Translations under genes and position numbers: made by a program
Notes under the pieces: generated by a model
What the model was told of the DNA's origin: nothing
What the model saw: only the letters and a program-made list of their open reading frames with translations
Databases searched by the model: none
Assembly (NCBI GenBank): GCA_018242215.1
Contig: JAFECG010000027.1
Coordinates: forward strand, 124,001-188,000
Direction of reading: 5' to 3'
DNA: 64,000 nt
Source of the DNA: Pseudomonadota bacterium
GTDB taxonomy: Bacteria; Pseudomonadota; Alphaproteobacteria; Rhizobiales; Hyphomicrobiaceae
Shown: in pieces, positions 36,110 through 44,303 of the stretch
Layout of the letters: each line of letters starts with the position of its first letter
Position numbering within the stretch: the first letter of the stretch is position 1

Positions 36110-36138
36110 CTGATACCTCTTGGGGGGTCTTCTGTCAA
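36110..36138 (-). promoter_or_regulatory. Sigma70-like promoter of argD-argF-hslO
   Basis: On the minus strand TTGACA (36138-36133) is followed by exactly 17 bases and TATCAG (36115-36110). The -35 is perfect and the spacing ideal. The start of transcription would be near 36103. Confidence 0.65.
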
Positions 36139-36628
36139 TGAAAGCCCTGACTTCCCCTGGAGATGGATGGCTGGCCACCCAACGCTACCTGCCAATGGTT
36201 GAATCGACCCAAAAGATGCACCGAAAAAGCACATATCCCCAGGCGCGAATCGTCTGTGGCCCAGTCGCAACTTTTTCCTGTCAATACCCCTAAGTGTAAA
36301 GCTCTGGCTTGTAGGCGGGATTCAGCATGTTGTAATCTCTACCTGTCGGGCCACGAGATATGGCGGCGCCAGCCGCTCTTTCGTCGGTTGTGTATCGGCT
36401 CCGACCGCGCATTGGGCAACTGCCAGTTGGCGATCGCCCGCGTCTTACGCGCGTATCTGTTGTGCGTCTCCTCAAGTTTTCTTGCGTTTGTAACCGGTCG
36501 GGACCGTCGTCCTTCGCCGCGTGTCGCGTTCTCTTGCGCGCGCCGGCATGGGTTCGATTGCGGCTGGGTAACTGCGGGCACCGGGGGGTGTTCGCCGCTG
36601 ATGCGGCTCGAGAGGGAGCAATCGACGC

Positions 36629-37189
36629 ATGTCTTGGACTGATGAGCGCGTGGAGCTTTTGAAAAGGCTCTGGTCGGAGGGACTAAGCGCGAGCCAGATC
36701 GCCGGACGCCTTGGCAGCGTGACGCGCAACGCCGTCATCGGCAAAGTCCACCGGCTTGGGCTTTCCGGCCGCGCGACCACCTCGCGGATGAAATCGCACC
36801 GCCCGCGCACGCGGATGGCAAGCGTGAAGCGACCGGCGAAACCGCGCTTCGCGCAAAGCGGCAACCCCGCCGTACGCGCCCTCTATATGGACGCCGAAGC
36901 TTACGTGGCGCCTGCGGAGGAGATCGAAATTCCGCTCGCCGAGCGAAAGACCATTCAGACGCTGGGCGAATGCAGTTGCCGCTGGCCGATCGGCGATCCA
37001 CAGACGCCGGAATTCCATTTCTGCGGTCGAACGAAGGTGCCTCTGCTGCCTTACTGCGAGGTTCATGCGCGTCGCGCCTTCCAGCCTGTGGCGCCACGTC
37101 GCCGCGAGCGCACCGAAGTCGAGACCCCTGTCGCGACAAGCCTTCCGGCTCCCGCCGTTGCGGGATCGGATCCCAAGCAGCGCGCCTAA
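36629..37189 (+). CDS. gcrA: GcrA cell-cycle regulator
   Basis: GcrA is an alphaproteobacterial transcription factor that binds RNA polymerase sigma70 and methylated GANTC sites to drive cell-cycle genes. The N-terminus MSWTDERVELLKRLW and SQIAGRLG...TRNAVIGKVHRLGLSGR is the DNA-binding helix bundle; a Pro/Lys/Arg-rich linker and a C-terminal domain with GECSCRWPIGDP and FHFCGRTKVPLLPYCEVHARRAF follow, the sigma-interacting part with conserved cysteines. GAGGGAGCA lies upstream of the ATG at 36629. Two hairpins lie downstream. Confidence 0.97.
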   Translation: MSWTDERVELLKRLWSEGLSASQIAGRLGSVTRNAVIGKVHRLGLSGRATTSRMKSHRPRTRMASVKRPAKPRFAQSGNPAVRALYMDAEAYVAPAEEIEIPLAERKTIQTLGECSCRWPIGDPQTPEFHFCGRTKVPLLPYCEVHARRAFQPVAPRRRERTEVETPVATSLPAPAVAGSDPKQRA

Positions 37190-37197
37190 AGGATTTG

Positions 37198-37274
37198 TCC
37201 GCCGGTCGGCTGGGGGGCAGGACCGGCGGAAGACGAGGAAAGCCAGCAGTCGCGGGGGCGATTGCTGGCTTTCC
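37198..37274 (+). terminator. Two hairpins after gcrA
   Basis: The first pairs TCCGCCGGTC (37198-37207) with GACCGGCGGA (37221-37230). The second is a 17-bp stem (37237-37253 with 37258-37274) with one G-U pair and a GGGG loop, ending in TTTCC. The second is the likely terminator, though its T-run is short. Confidence 0.65.
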
Positions 37275-37374
37275 TATACCTGCGCCTCCATTGACCATGA
37301 GCCGGGCCGAATTGCGCCGTGAAGCCGGGAGCATGTAGGCTGGACGAGCCGTGCAATGCGGTCGGAGAGCGGAA

Positions 37375-38367
37375 ATGGCCAAGAACAAACACAAGGATAA
37401 AAAGCGCGAACATCTCGACATAGCGCCTCTTCCGGACGACGCCGCGACCGCAATCTCTCGCCGCGAGGATCATGACGATAGCGAAGGAGCGCCACAACGT
37501 TCCACGTTATTGCCGAAAGACTTTTCGCTCGAAGACCCGAAGCTCCCGAAGGCGATCGAGGACGCCGCGATGCGGTCGGGCGGATATCCCTATGACAAGC
37601 GCCTCAAACGTGAAGAGTACGAAAAGCAGCTTCTCGCCCTCCAGATCGAGCTGATGAAACTACAGAAGCACAATCTGAAGGTCGGCAACCGCATCCTCTG
37701 TCTCTACGAAGGACGTGACGGGTCAGGCAAAGGTTCGTGCATCAAAGCTTTCAACGAGCACATGAATCCCCGCAACACGCGCACCGTCGCTCTGCCGAAA
37801 CCGACGGAGACCGAGCGCGGCCAGCTTTATTTCCAGCGCTATGCCGTGCATCTGCCGACCTCGGGCGAAGTCGTTCTCTTCGACCGCTCCTGGTACAATC
37901 GCGCTGGCGTCGAGCGCGTGATGGGCTTCTGCACCGAAGACCAGCTTGCGGTGTTTCTGCGCGAGGCACCGGAATTCGAGGGCCTGCTCGTCCGCGACGG
38001 CATCAAGCTGTTCAAATTCTATCTCACGATCGGCCGCGAAATGCAGCTCGTGCGCTTTCACGAGCGTGCCCAGGACCCGTTGAAGCAATGGAAATTGTCG
38101 CCCGTCGATCTCGCGTCGCTCAGACGCTATGACGATTACACCCGCGCCGAAGTCGAGATGTTCCGCTTCACGCATACGGCCATTGCGCCTTGGATCGTGG
38201 TGCGGGCCAACGACCAGCGGCGCGCCCGCCTCGAAACGATCCGTCACGTGCTACTGGCGATCGAATACGAAGGGCGCGATCTTGACGCGATCGGTCCGCA
38301 CGATCCGCTGATCATCGGATCAGGCCCGGAGTTCTTCCACCCGCAGCTCGAAAAGCCCTCGGCTTGA
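37375..38367 (+). CDS. ppk2: Polyphosphate kinase 2
   Basis: PPK2 uses polyphosphate to phosphorylate nucleotides (often GDP or ADP to the triphosphate). The 330-residue protein has a Walker A loop GRDGSGKG at residues 113-120, the Walker B-like FDRSWYNRAGVERVMGF, and the lid-side motif WKLSPVDLASLRRYDDYTRA (key residues W, D, R). The Lys-rich N-terminus (MAKNKHKDKKRE) is common in alphaproteobacterial members. The start at 37375 follows GGAGAGCGGAA. Single-domain form, so class I. Confidence 0.95.
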   Translation: MAKNKHKDKKREHLDIAPLPDDAATAISRREDHDDSEGAPQRSTLLPKDFSLEDPKLPKAIEDAAMRSGGYPYDKRLKREEYEKQLLALQIELMKLQKHNLKVGNRILCLYEGRDGSGKGSCIKAFNEHMNPRNTRTVALPKPTETERGQLYFQRYAVHLPTSGEVVLFDRSWYNRAGVERVMGFCTEDQLAVFLREAPEFEGLLVRDGIKLFKFYLTIGREMQLVRFHERAQDPLKQWKLSPVDLASLRRYDDYTRAEVEMFRFTHTAIAPWIVVRANDQRRARLETIRHVLLAIEYEGRDLDAIGPHDPLIIGSGPEFFHPQLEKPSA

Positions 38368-38382
38368 GACGATATCGTTATT

Positions 38383-38399
38383 CTCGGCATTATGCCGAG
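38383..38399. terminator. Hairpin between ppk2 and the convergent gene
   Basis: CTCGGCA (38383-38389) and TGCCGAG (38393-38399) form a perfect 7-bp stem. It resembles the GTCATCCTCGG repeat family and may serve as a two-way terminator for the convergent genes; it has no T-run. Confidence 0.45.
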
Positions 38400-38412
38400 G
38401 ATGGCGGTGCGC

Positions 38413-39270
38413 CTACCGCACCAGCAGGATCGGCGCCTGCGCAACGACAGAAGCGCGTGACAGCTCGCGACCGTCCGCCAGCGCCGAACCGCCGAACACC
38501 GCGATGATCAGACTGGGCCGCAGCCGCGCCACGAATTCCGTCAGCGCTTCCGGCACGCCGAATGTCGGCCCGACATCTTCAAACACGACCGGAACGTGAA
38601 ACTCCGATGCCAGCAGCCGCGATTGCGCTTCGACCTCCGCGTAGCCTTCGACTGTTTCGGCGGCAATAACGACATGGACCGGTCCACGCGGACCGGAAAG
38701 ACGTTCCGCCGCGCGCAGCATCGGGGTCAAGCGCTCGGTATCTTCGATGATGACGACCACGCGCGGTTGCTTCGTCCGTTGCGGCCCGCAAAGCAGAAAG
38801 CCTGTCGCACCGCTGACATTCGCAAGCAACGTACCGATGACGGTATCGCTTTCCGAAACCGGCAAACGCGCGAGCGCCACGATGTTCCAGGGCCCGCGCT
38901 CGAGACACATCTCCGAGATCCGGTCGACCGCGTCGCCGGACGCACGTGAATGGCGCACGTGAACACCATGCGCGGCACCCACACCATCGACCGCGCGACG
39001 GCATCGCGAGATCAGCAGTTCCAGTTGCCTCTCGTGAACCGCGAAATCGCGCGCTCCCGCGAAACCTGAAGGGCCGACGACACGGATCGGAACGTCGTCC
39101 GTCAGATCGCTGCTGGCATCGGCGACGACGACGGTTTCGATCTCAGCGCCATATGCTGCGGCGAGGCGGACGGGCGCTTCCAGTCGGGAGACAGGGTAAT
39201 CGGCTTCGGGATCGAGCCACAGGACGACGCGGCCGCTCAGTTCCGATGCTTCTGCGACATGGGCGATCAC
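38413..39270 (-). CDS. Universal-stress-protein-like protein, partner of the Lon-like ATPase
   Basis: The 285-residue protein looks like two alpha/beta Rossmann-type halves of the universal stress protein kind: GRVVLWLDPEADYPVSRLE, VVVIIEDTERLTPMLRAAERL, and the C-terminal SLIIAVFGGSALADG...APILLVR. There is no signal peptide or membrane segment. The classical nucleotide-binding G-x2-G-x9-G(S/T) of UspA is not clear, so ATP binding is doubtful. Its start overlaps the stop of the Lon-like gene by 4 bp (ATGA), which suggests that the two products act together at equal amounts. Family assignment is by pattern only. Confidence 0.7.
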   Translation of the reverse strand: MIAHVAEASELSGRVVLWLDPEADYPVSRLEAPVRLAAAYGAEIETVVVADASSDLTDDVPIRVVGPSGFAGARDFAVHERQLELLISRCRRAVDGVGAAHGVHVRHSRASGDAVDRISEMCLERGPWNIVALARLPVSESDTVIGTLLANVSGATGFLLCGPQRTKQPRVVVIIEDTERLTPMLRAAERLSGPRGPVHVVIAAETVEGYAEVEAQSRLLASEFHVPVVFEDVGPTFGVPEALTEFVARLRPSLIIAVFGGSALADGRELSRASVVAQAPILLVR

Positions 39271-40970
39271 GGCGTATCGCCGTCGGCACGACGCGACAGC
39301 GCCTCATTGAGATCGGCAGCCCGGATCTGCGAAGCGGAATGATCGGCGGCAATGGCATCCGCCGCCTGCAGCAGATGCAGAAGCTTGATACCCGCGAGCG
39401 AGACGCGCCCGCCACCGCGGCGAACTGCATCCTTATAGATGAGTGGCGCCACCGCCGAGTTGATCGGCCTGAGACCATGATCTGCCGCGATCCGCGCCGC
39501 GCCTTTCGCGAAGTCCTCTTCGTTGAGTTCTGACATCGGCACGGTGTCGGCGAGCTTTGCGACATGCGGAAAATGCCGCGCGACGCCGGGTTCGATCGCT
39601 TCGAGCTTGGACCAGGATTGCGCATCCGCCACCAGCACGATGGTTGCTGTGAGCGGAACGGGATCGACCTTGATGCCGACACCCGGGACGCTGATGGGCT
39701 CGATCTGCCGGCTCCGAATGGCGGCGCTGAGCGCCAGCCACGCCTGCGGATCGGCCGCAAGTCTCCACGCTTCGATGATCACGATCCCCGATCCCGCCCG
39801 CATCAAATGCCCGGGCATCAGCACCGGGAGACCGAGCGCATCGCGGCTGATCTCACCGAGAAGGTCGCTCGCCGACGTGAGCCGCGCGATGACGACCTTG
39901 CTCGGCACCGTCGGATCCGACAAATGGACGTCTTCGCAATCGAGGAAAACGACCGGCGCAAAAACGTCCGCACCGGCATGACGTGCCGCAGCCACGAGGA
40001 AAACTTCTTCGACGGCATCGAGAACAGCACCGACCGACACGCCGTCGGCATATGCTCGTCTGACGGCCGCGAGCCCCGGCCGGACAGCCCGCAGCGCTGC
40101 CTGGCGGACGAGCGCATCATGCTTTTCGCTGGCTTCGAATTCCGCGTCAGGAAGCCCCGCCACGATCGACTGAAGCTCCTCTTCGAGGACCGTGATCTTG
40201 GCTTCGACATTGCGCTTCAACGATTCAGGCAGCGCCCGAAAAACATCCGACCGCACGACACGGCCCTCGTGCATCGGCGCCAGCACGTAGCCGTCGAGTG
40301 ATTTGACGACCGCAATATTCTGCGCTTCGGCACGGCGCCGCACCGGCTCGACGGCCCGCTCGCTGCGATAGCGCATGTCTTCTTCGAGAAGGTCGAGACT
40401 GATGCGGTGCTCTTCACTCTTGAGATATCGCCCGAACGCCGCGCGCGCCTTGTCGAGAGCGATCCGGACATCACGCCGGAACCGCGCCCCTTCGCCCGGC
40501 GGCAATGCGAAACCCTTCGCGCGCGATGGCGCATCGGGATCGATGATGTAAATCCAGTCTTGCGCCGGCGCACGCTCGACTTCCGTGCCGAGAGCCTCCG
40601 CCAGTTCGACGCGGCCTGTACCCGGCTCACCCATAATCAGAAGATGCTCCCCGCGACCGGCGCCGAGCGCCGCCCTGATCTTCGCGATGGTTCTCTTCTG
40701 ACCGAAAAAATGCGCCTGTTCGACGGGCTTGATTTGCGCCTCGTCGCGAGTGGTACTCACCTCTTTGAGCTCTCGGCGCTCACCGAGCGTTGCCACGTCC
40801 GCCAGCCGATCGGCCAACCGGTTCGTGACGAGCGTCACGACATTGTTTGCAGTGTCGCTGGTGGCTACGTCAGGCGCCGCTGGCTCTGCTTTGGCCGGCG
40901 CTATCGTCTCTGCTTCGACCGGGATCGGCGGTTCGGCCTTCTTCTCCGATCTGTTGCGCCAGAAGACCAT
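39267..40970 (-). CDS. Lon-like ATPase (AAA_32/LonH type) without the protease domain
   Basis: The 567-residue protein matches the non-protease half of the LonH (YcbZ, AAA_32) family: a P-loop block, the insertion DWIYIIDPDAPSRAKGFALPPGEG, a long helical insertion (about residues 150-260), and an AAA+ block around GIVIIEAWRLAADPQAWLAL, then a C-terminal helical lid. It stops where the Lon serine-lysine protease domain would begin. The P-loop reads GEPGTGRVEL (residues 114-123), with Arg in place of Lys and Val in place of Ser/Thr, and the Walker B region has IIEA. ATP hydrolysis is therefore uncertain. ATG at 40970 follows GGGGGAGAG; an upstream start would run into the divergent mmcB. Partner: the gene overlapping its stop. 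Confidence 0.8.
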   Translation of the reverse strand: MVFWRNRSEKKAEPPIPVEAETIAPAKAEPAAPDVATSDTANNVVTLVTNRLADRLADVATLGERRELKEVSTTRDEAQIKPVEQAHFFGQKRTIAKIRAALGAGRGEHLLIMGEPGTGRVELAEALGTEVERAPAQDWIYIIDPDAPSRAKGFALPPGEGARFRRDVRIALDKARAAFGRYLKSEEHRISLDLLEEDMRYRSERAVEPVRRRAEAQNIAVVKSLDGYVLAPMHEGRVVRSDVFRALPESLKRNVEAKITVLEEELQSIVAGLPDAEFEASEKHDALVRQAALRAVRPGLAAVRRAYADGVSVGAVLDAVEEVFLVAAARHAGADVFAPVVFLDCEDVHLSDPTVPSKVVIARLTSASDLLGEISRDALGLPVLMPGHLMRAGSGIVIIEAWRLAADPQAWLALSAAIRSRQIEPISVPGVGIKVDPVPLTATIVLVADAQSWSKLEAIEPGVARHFPHVAKLADTVPMSELNEEDFAKGAARIAADHGLRPINSAVAPLIYKDAVRRGGGRVSLAGIKLLHLLQAADAIAADHSASQIRAADLNEALSRRADGDTP

Positions 40971-41086
40971 TCGCACGCTCTCTCCCCCTGGGACCTTCGA
41001 CCCTTCGAACGTCGTTCCGAGCGACGAAGAGATCGCCCTCGCTGCCGGCTTGTCTGCAAGTCTCGCACGGGCATAATGGCGGGACC

Positions 41087-41584
41087 ATGACCGACGGTTC
41101 CTCTTCCTCAACGAATCCTTGTCCCGCCGTCCCGATTGCGGACAACGCGCGCGACTATAAACGTGCGCGCGCGATCCTGCGCGGAACGCAACGCCTCTTG
41201 CGATCGCTCGACTTCGAAAGCCTGAGCGAAATCACACTCGGCAACGGCCGTCGTGCCGATGTCGTCGGCATCCGGCGCAACGGCGAGATTTGGATTGTTG
41301 AGATCAAGTCGAGCATTGCCGACTTCCGGTCCGACCAGAAATGGCCTGAATATCGCGAATATTGCGATGCGCTTGTTTTTGCGGTCGCGCCCGACTTTCC
41401 CTCCGAGATCCTGCCCGCCGACACAGGATTGATTCTGGCAGACGCCTACGCTGGCGACTTGCTGCGGGCGCCGCCGTTGCATCCGCTGACCGCGGCGCGG
41501 CGGAAGGCGTTAACCTTGTCGATCGCGCGCACGGCGTTGATGCGCCTTCACGCGCAGATCGATCCAGGCCTCGAAATCGAATGA
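41087..41584 (+). CDS. mmcB: MmcB-type DNA repair protein
   Basis: The 165-residue protein belongs to the MmcB (DUF1052) family, which in Caulobacter takes part in the response to mitomycin C. It has a PD-(D/E)xK nuclease-like core: RRADVVGIRRNGEIWIVEIKSS, with Asp in ADVV and Glu-x-Lys in EIK as candidate catalytic residues. No signal peptide. It is divergent from the Lon-like gene by 116 bp and convergent with regA. The start at 41087 (MTDGSSSSTN) is preferred; longer frames upstream are shadows of the neighbour. Confidence 0.9.
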   Translation: MTDGSSSSTNPCPAVPIADNARDYKRARAILRGTQRLLRSLDFESLSEITLGNGRRADVVGIRRNGEIWIVEIKSSIADFRSDQKWPEYREYCDALVFAVAPDFPSEILPADTGLILADAYAGDLLRAPPLHPLTAARRKALTLSIARTALMRLHAQIDPGLEIE

Positions 41585-41605
41585 GGTCGTAGGAAACTGC
41601 TCCGC

Positions 41606-42190
41606 TTATTTCGGAGCGCGCTTCGCCAGAATGCGCTGCAGCGTGCGGCGATGCATGTTGAGCCGCCGCGCCGTCTCCGACACGTTGCGATTGCAGAGCT
41701 CGTAAACGCGCTGGATGTGTTCCCAGCGCACACGGTCCGCCGACATCGGATTCTCAGGCGGCGGCGCCTTCGAATCGGTCGGTGCCAGAAGGGCGTCCGT
41801 CACGTCATCGGCGTCGGCTGGTTTGGCGAGATAATCGACAGCGCCAAGCTTCACCGCCGAGACGGCAGTTGCGATGTTGCCATAACCCGTCAGCACGATG
41901 GCGCGTGAGTCGGGGCGAAGCTTCGCAAGTTCGGCGATGACATCAAGACCAGAGCCGTCCTCCAGGCGCATGTCGACGACAGCAAATGCCGGCGGCTTCT
42001 CGCGGATCAGATCGACACCCTCCGCAACGGAATGGCCGAAGCGGACCTCGAAGCCGCGAAGCTCCATGGCGCGCGCCAAACGCTGCAGAAACGATCGATC
42101 GTCATCGATGATGACCAGCGAACGGTCGGCCGGCAATTCATCCTGCTTGAAAGACAGGTCTTCGGTAACCAAAGGAGCCTCCCGGATCAC
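41606..42190 (-). CDS. regA: Redox response regulator RegA/PrrA/ActR
   Basis: The 194-residue response regulator is the partner of RegB and controls respiration, carbon fixation and related genes under low oxygen in alphaproteobacteria. The receiver domain has IIDDD (acidic pocket), the phosphoacceptor Asp73 in VVDMRLEDGSG, LTGYG and the Lys in AKPAD. A short linker with Pro-rich residues leads to a Fis-type helix-turn-helix SETARRLNMHRRTLQRIL at the C-terminus. Length and order are as in RegA. regB lies upstream on the same strand with a gap of 139 bp, so regA may have its own promoter. Confidence 0.96.
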   Translation of the reverse strand: MIREAPLVTEDLSFKQDELPADRSLVIIDDDRSFLQRLARAMELRGFEVRFGHSVAEGVDLIREKPPAFAVVDMRLEDGSGLDVIAELAKLRPDSRAIVLTGYGNIATAVSAVKLGAVDYLAKPADADDVTDALLAPTDSKAPPPENPMSADRVRWEHIQRVYELCNRNVSETARRLNMHRRTLQRILAKRAPK

Positions 42191-42329
42191 GCGTTATCCG
42201 TTTGCTTTTCTTGACTGGCCATAATCCAACGCGGCCTAACGGGCTGCAACCCCTTAAGCAAGCAAAAAGCTGCCGAAAAGGTTACCGCAGGCGCAACAAA
42301 AGATAGGACTTTCGCGGAAAATCACCAGC

Positions 42330-43730
42330 TCAGGCCGCATTCAGGGGCATACCACGCCGTCCCGGCCAATTGAAAGCCCCCGGCGGCAGCTCGAAAGCGG
42401 TTCTGGGCCAGGAAATTTGAACATTGGCTCCATGGCGTGGCGGAGCGAGGTTCGAGAAGGAAACCGTTGCTCCCGACCGCTCCAAAAGCGTCTTTGCGAT
42501 GAAAAGGCCGAGACCCAGGCCAGAATGGCCTTGTTCCCCCTTGTCCTCGAAACGGCGCGACGTGACATAGGGCTCGCCGATGTTGTCCATCATTTCCGGG
42601 GCAAAACCCGGCCCGTCGTCGGTAATCGTGAAGTACACGTCCGATCCGTTCCACCGCGCGGTGAGTTGCACTTCCGACGCAGCGAAGCTGATGGCGTTCT
42701 CGATCAGGTTGCCGAGACCATAGATCACGCCCGGACGCCGATGCGCGACCGGCTCGATCCGCACTTCGTCGTCGAGGCCCGGCAACGGACTCGCGGTTAT
42801 GATGATCCGCTTGCCAGCCGCGCGGTGTGGTGCCGACGCTTCCTCTAACAGTTCCACCACAGTGAGACTCGCGTGCATGGGGTCCTGCTCGTCGGGCTTG
42901 CGCGTCAGCTTCTGCAGAATTTCCCGGCAGCGCCGTGCCTGGCTATGCAAGAGTTGAAGATCTTCGCGATAGCGGCTGTCGCTGCCGAGCTCATACTCGA
43001 GTTCCTTCGCGACAAGAGCAATCGTCGAGAGCGGCGTGCCGAGTTCATGCGCCGCGGCAGCAGCCAGACCGTCGAGAGCATGCAAACGCTGTTCGCTCGC
43101 AAGCACCATGTCTGTCGCGGCCAACGCTGCCGACATCTGCCGCGACTCCTTGTTCAGGCGCCACGTAAAAAAGGCCAGGAAACCCATCGATGCGATCAGC
43201 GCGAGCAGCGCACCGATCTTGTAGTCGCGCGGAAGCTCGAAACGCATGCCCGCATACCAGGGAAGCGGATCGTGATGGTTGATGAGCACCATGCCGGCGA
43301 CAATCACCATGCCGCCGAGTATCAGAGTGTATCGCAGCGGCAGAGTCGCCGAGGCGACCGTGATCGGCGCCACCATCAGAACCGCAAATGGATTTTGGAT
43401 GCCGCCGGTGAGATAGAGAAGCCCAGCGAGCTGCAGCAGATCGTAGACGAGAAGCCCGAATGCGAAGCGCGTGGTCAGGCGATGACGGGCAGGATAACGA
43501 ATGGCAAGAAAGACGTTCAGCCACGCCGAGATCGCGATCAAAATGAGACAGCTGCCGATATTGACCGGAAAGCCGTAAAGCAACGTCACCGCCGCTATTG
43601 CCGCGAGCTGACCGAGAACGGCCATCCACCGAAGGCGCACACTCGTCACGAGCCGCAGCTGACTCTCGCGCTCGTTGACGATGCCCTGCAGAAGCGGCGC
43701 CGCCGGCGGTCGATCCATAGACATGCTCAT
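42330..43730 (-). CDS. regB: Redox sensor histidine kinase RegB/PrrB/ActS
   Basis: This 466-residue kinase has about six N-terminal transmembrane helices, a quinone-sensing heptapeptide GGIQNPF at residues 109-115, the H-box HELGTPLST with His228, and the redox-active cysteine in RRCREIL at Cys268, the position known from Rhodobacter RegB. The ATPase domain follows, with NLIENAISFA, DDGPGF and GLGLGLF. All features point to an intact quinone/redox sensor. ATG at 43730 or 43724. An inverted repeat lies 26 bases upstream. Downstream gene: regA. Upstream on the same strand: a MAPEG gene. Confidence 0.96.
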   Translation of the reverse strand: MSMSMDRPPAAPLLQGIVNERESQLRLVTSVRLRWMAVLGQLAAIAAVTLLYGFPVNIGSCLILIAISAWLNVFLAIRYPARHRLTTRFAFGLLVYDLLQLAGLLYLTGGIQNPFAVLMVAPITVASATLPLRYTLILGGMVIVAGMVLINHHDPLPWYAGMRFELPRDYKIGALLALIASMGFLAFFTWRLNKESRQMSAALAATDMVLASEQRLHALDGLAAAAAHELGTPLSTIALVAKELEYELGSDSRYREDLQLLHSQARRCREILQKLTRKPDEQDPMHASLTVVELLEEASAPHRAAGKRIIITASPLPGLDDEVRIEPVAHRRPGVIYGLGNLIENAISFAASEVQLTARWNGSDVYFTITDDGPGFAPEMMDNIGEPYVTSRRFEDKGEQGHSGLGLGLFIAKTLLERSGATVSFSNLAPPRHGANVQISWPRTAFELPPGAFNWPGRRGMPLNAA

Positions 43731-43756
43731 GAGAGAGACGATCCGATTTAGAATAT

Positions 43757-43784
43757 CGTGACTTGTAGTCGCATAGTAGTCACG
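43757..43784. promoter_or_regulatory. Inverted repeat upstream of regB
   Basis: CGTGACT (43757-43763) and AGTCACG (43778-43784) are perfect 7-bp arms 14 bases apart, 26 bases before the regB start and after the MAPEG stop. A regulator-binding site is likely; it does not match the RegA consensus that I recall. Confidence 0.5.
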
Positions 43785-43802
43785 CGCACGTGGAGCACGG
43801 TA

Positions 43803-44189
43803 TTACTTGAACTGCAGAATATTTAGCATTGCCAGAACGGCGGTAGTACCCCATGTGAGCGTCACTCCAGTCGCCCTTATCGGGCTGGGTCCTTCGTGAA
43901 GCCATAAAGGCCCGGCGAAAAGCAAGCGACCGACGATCAGGGCGATGCCAGCCGCATGAAGCACCATCTTGTCGCCGCCATCGAGTTCATAGAGACCCAT
44001 GAGCAGCGCACAGAGTGGGATATTCTCGACGGTGTTGCCGTGAAGGCGAACCATGCGCCGCAGCACGGCCTGGCCGCCATCGCCGAGCATCACTCTGTAC
44101 TTGAATCGGTGAATCGTAACGTTGATGCCCATCCCGACTACGATGAGAGAGAGGATGCCGGTATACAGAGCGGTGATCGCGACGGGCAT
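43803..44189 (-). CDS. MAPEG-family membrane protein
   Basis: The protein of about 128 residues has four hydrophobic helices and the MAPEG-like segment RMVRLHGNTVENIPLCALLMGLYE, seen in small glutathione-S-transferase-like membrane proteins of eukaryotes and bacteria. The substrate is unknown. ATG at 44189 (MPVAITALYTG) gives a direct membrane start; ATG at 44225 adds 12 polar residues. It lies between the divergent SCO gene and regB, in a group otherwise devoted to redox sensing. Confidence 0.88.
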   Translation of the reverse strand: MPVAITALYTGILSLIVVGMGINVTIHRFKYRVMLGDGGQAVLRRMVRLHGNTVENIPLCALLMGLYELDGGDKMVLHAAGIALIVGRLLFAGPLWLHEGPSPIRATGVTLTWGTTAVLAMLNILQFK

Positions 44190-44303
44190 GTCGACACCTT
44201 CAATTGGGGGGTCTGGGCGCACCATGCGACCTCTATCATTTTTCGAGGTGCCATTGGCGCCGCTGAACCTCTTTAGCCAATGGCAGATGGAGACATCAAG
44301 GTT

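Larger units (their letters stand above)
36044..36628. other. 585-bp divergent gap between argD and gcrA
   Basis: On the argD side it contains a sigma70-like promoter and a hairpin with a T-run in the leader. On the gcrA side it contains three GANTC sites (36201, 36247 and 36319), which would be CcrM methylation sites. No open frame in it has a ribosome binding site and protein-like composition. The 250 bases just before gcrA hold no other element that I can see. Confidence 0.55.

Noticed and set aside
39523-40301. Large plus-strand frames antisense to the Lon-like gene
   Set aside because: They are shadows of the minus-strand gene, which has a good ribosome binding site and family match.
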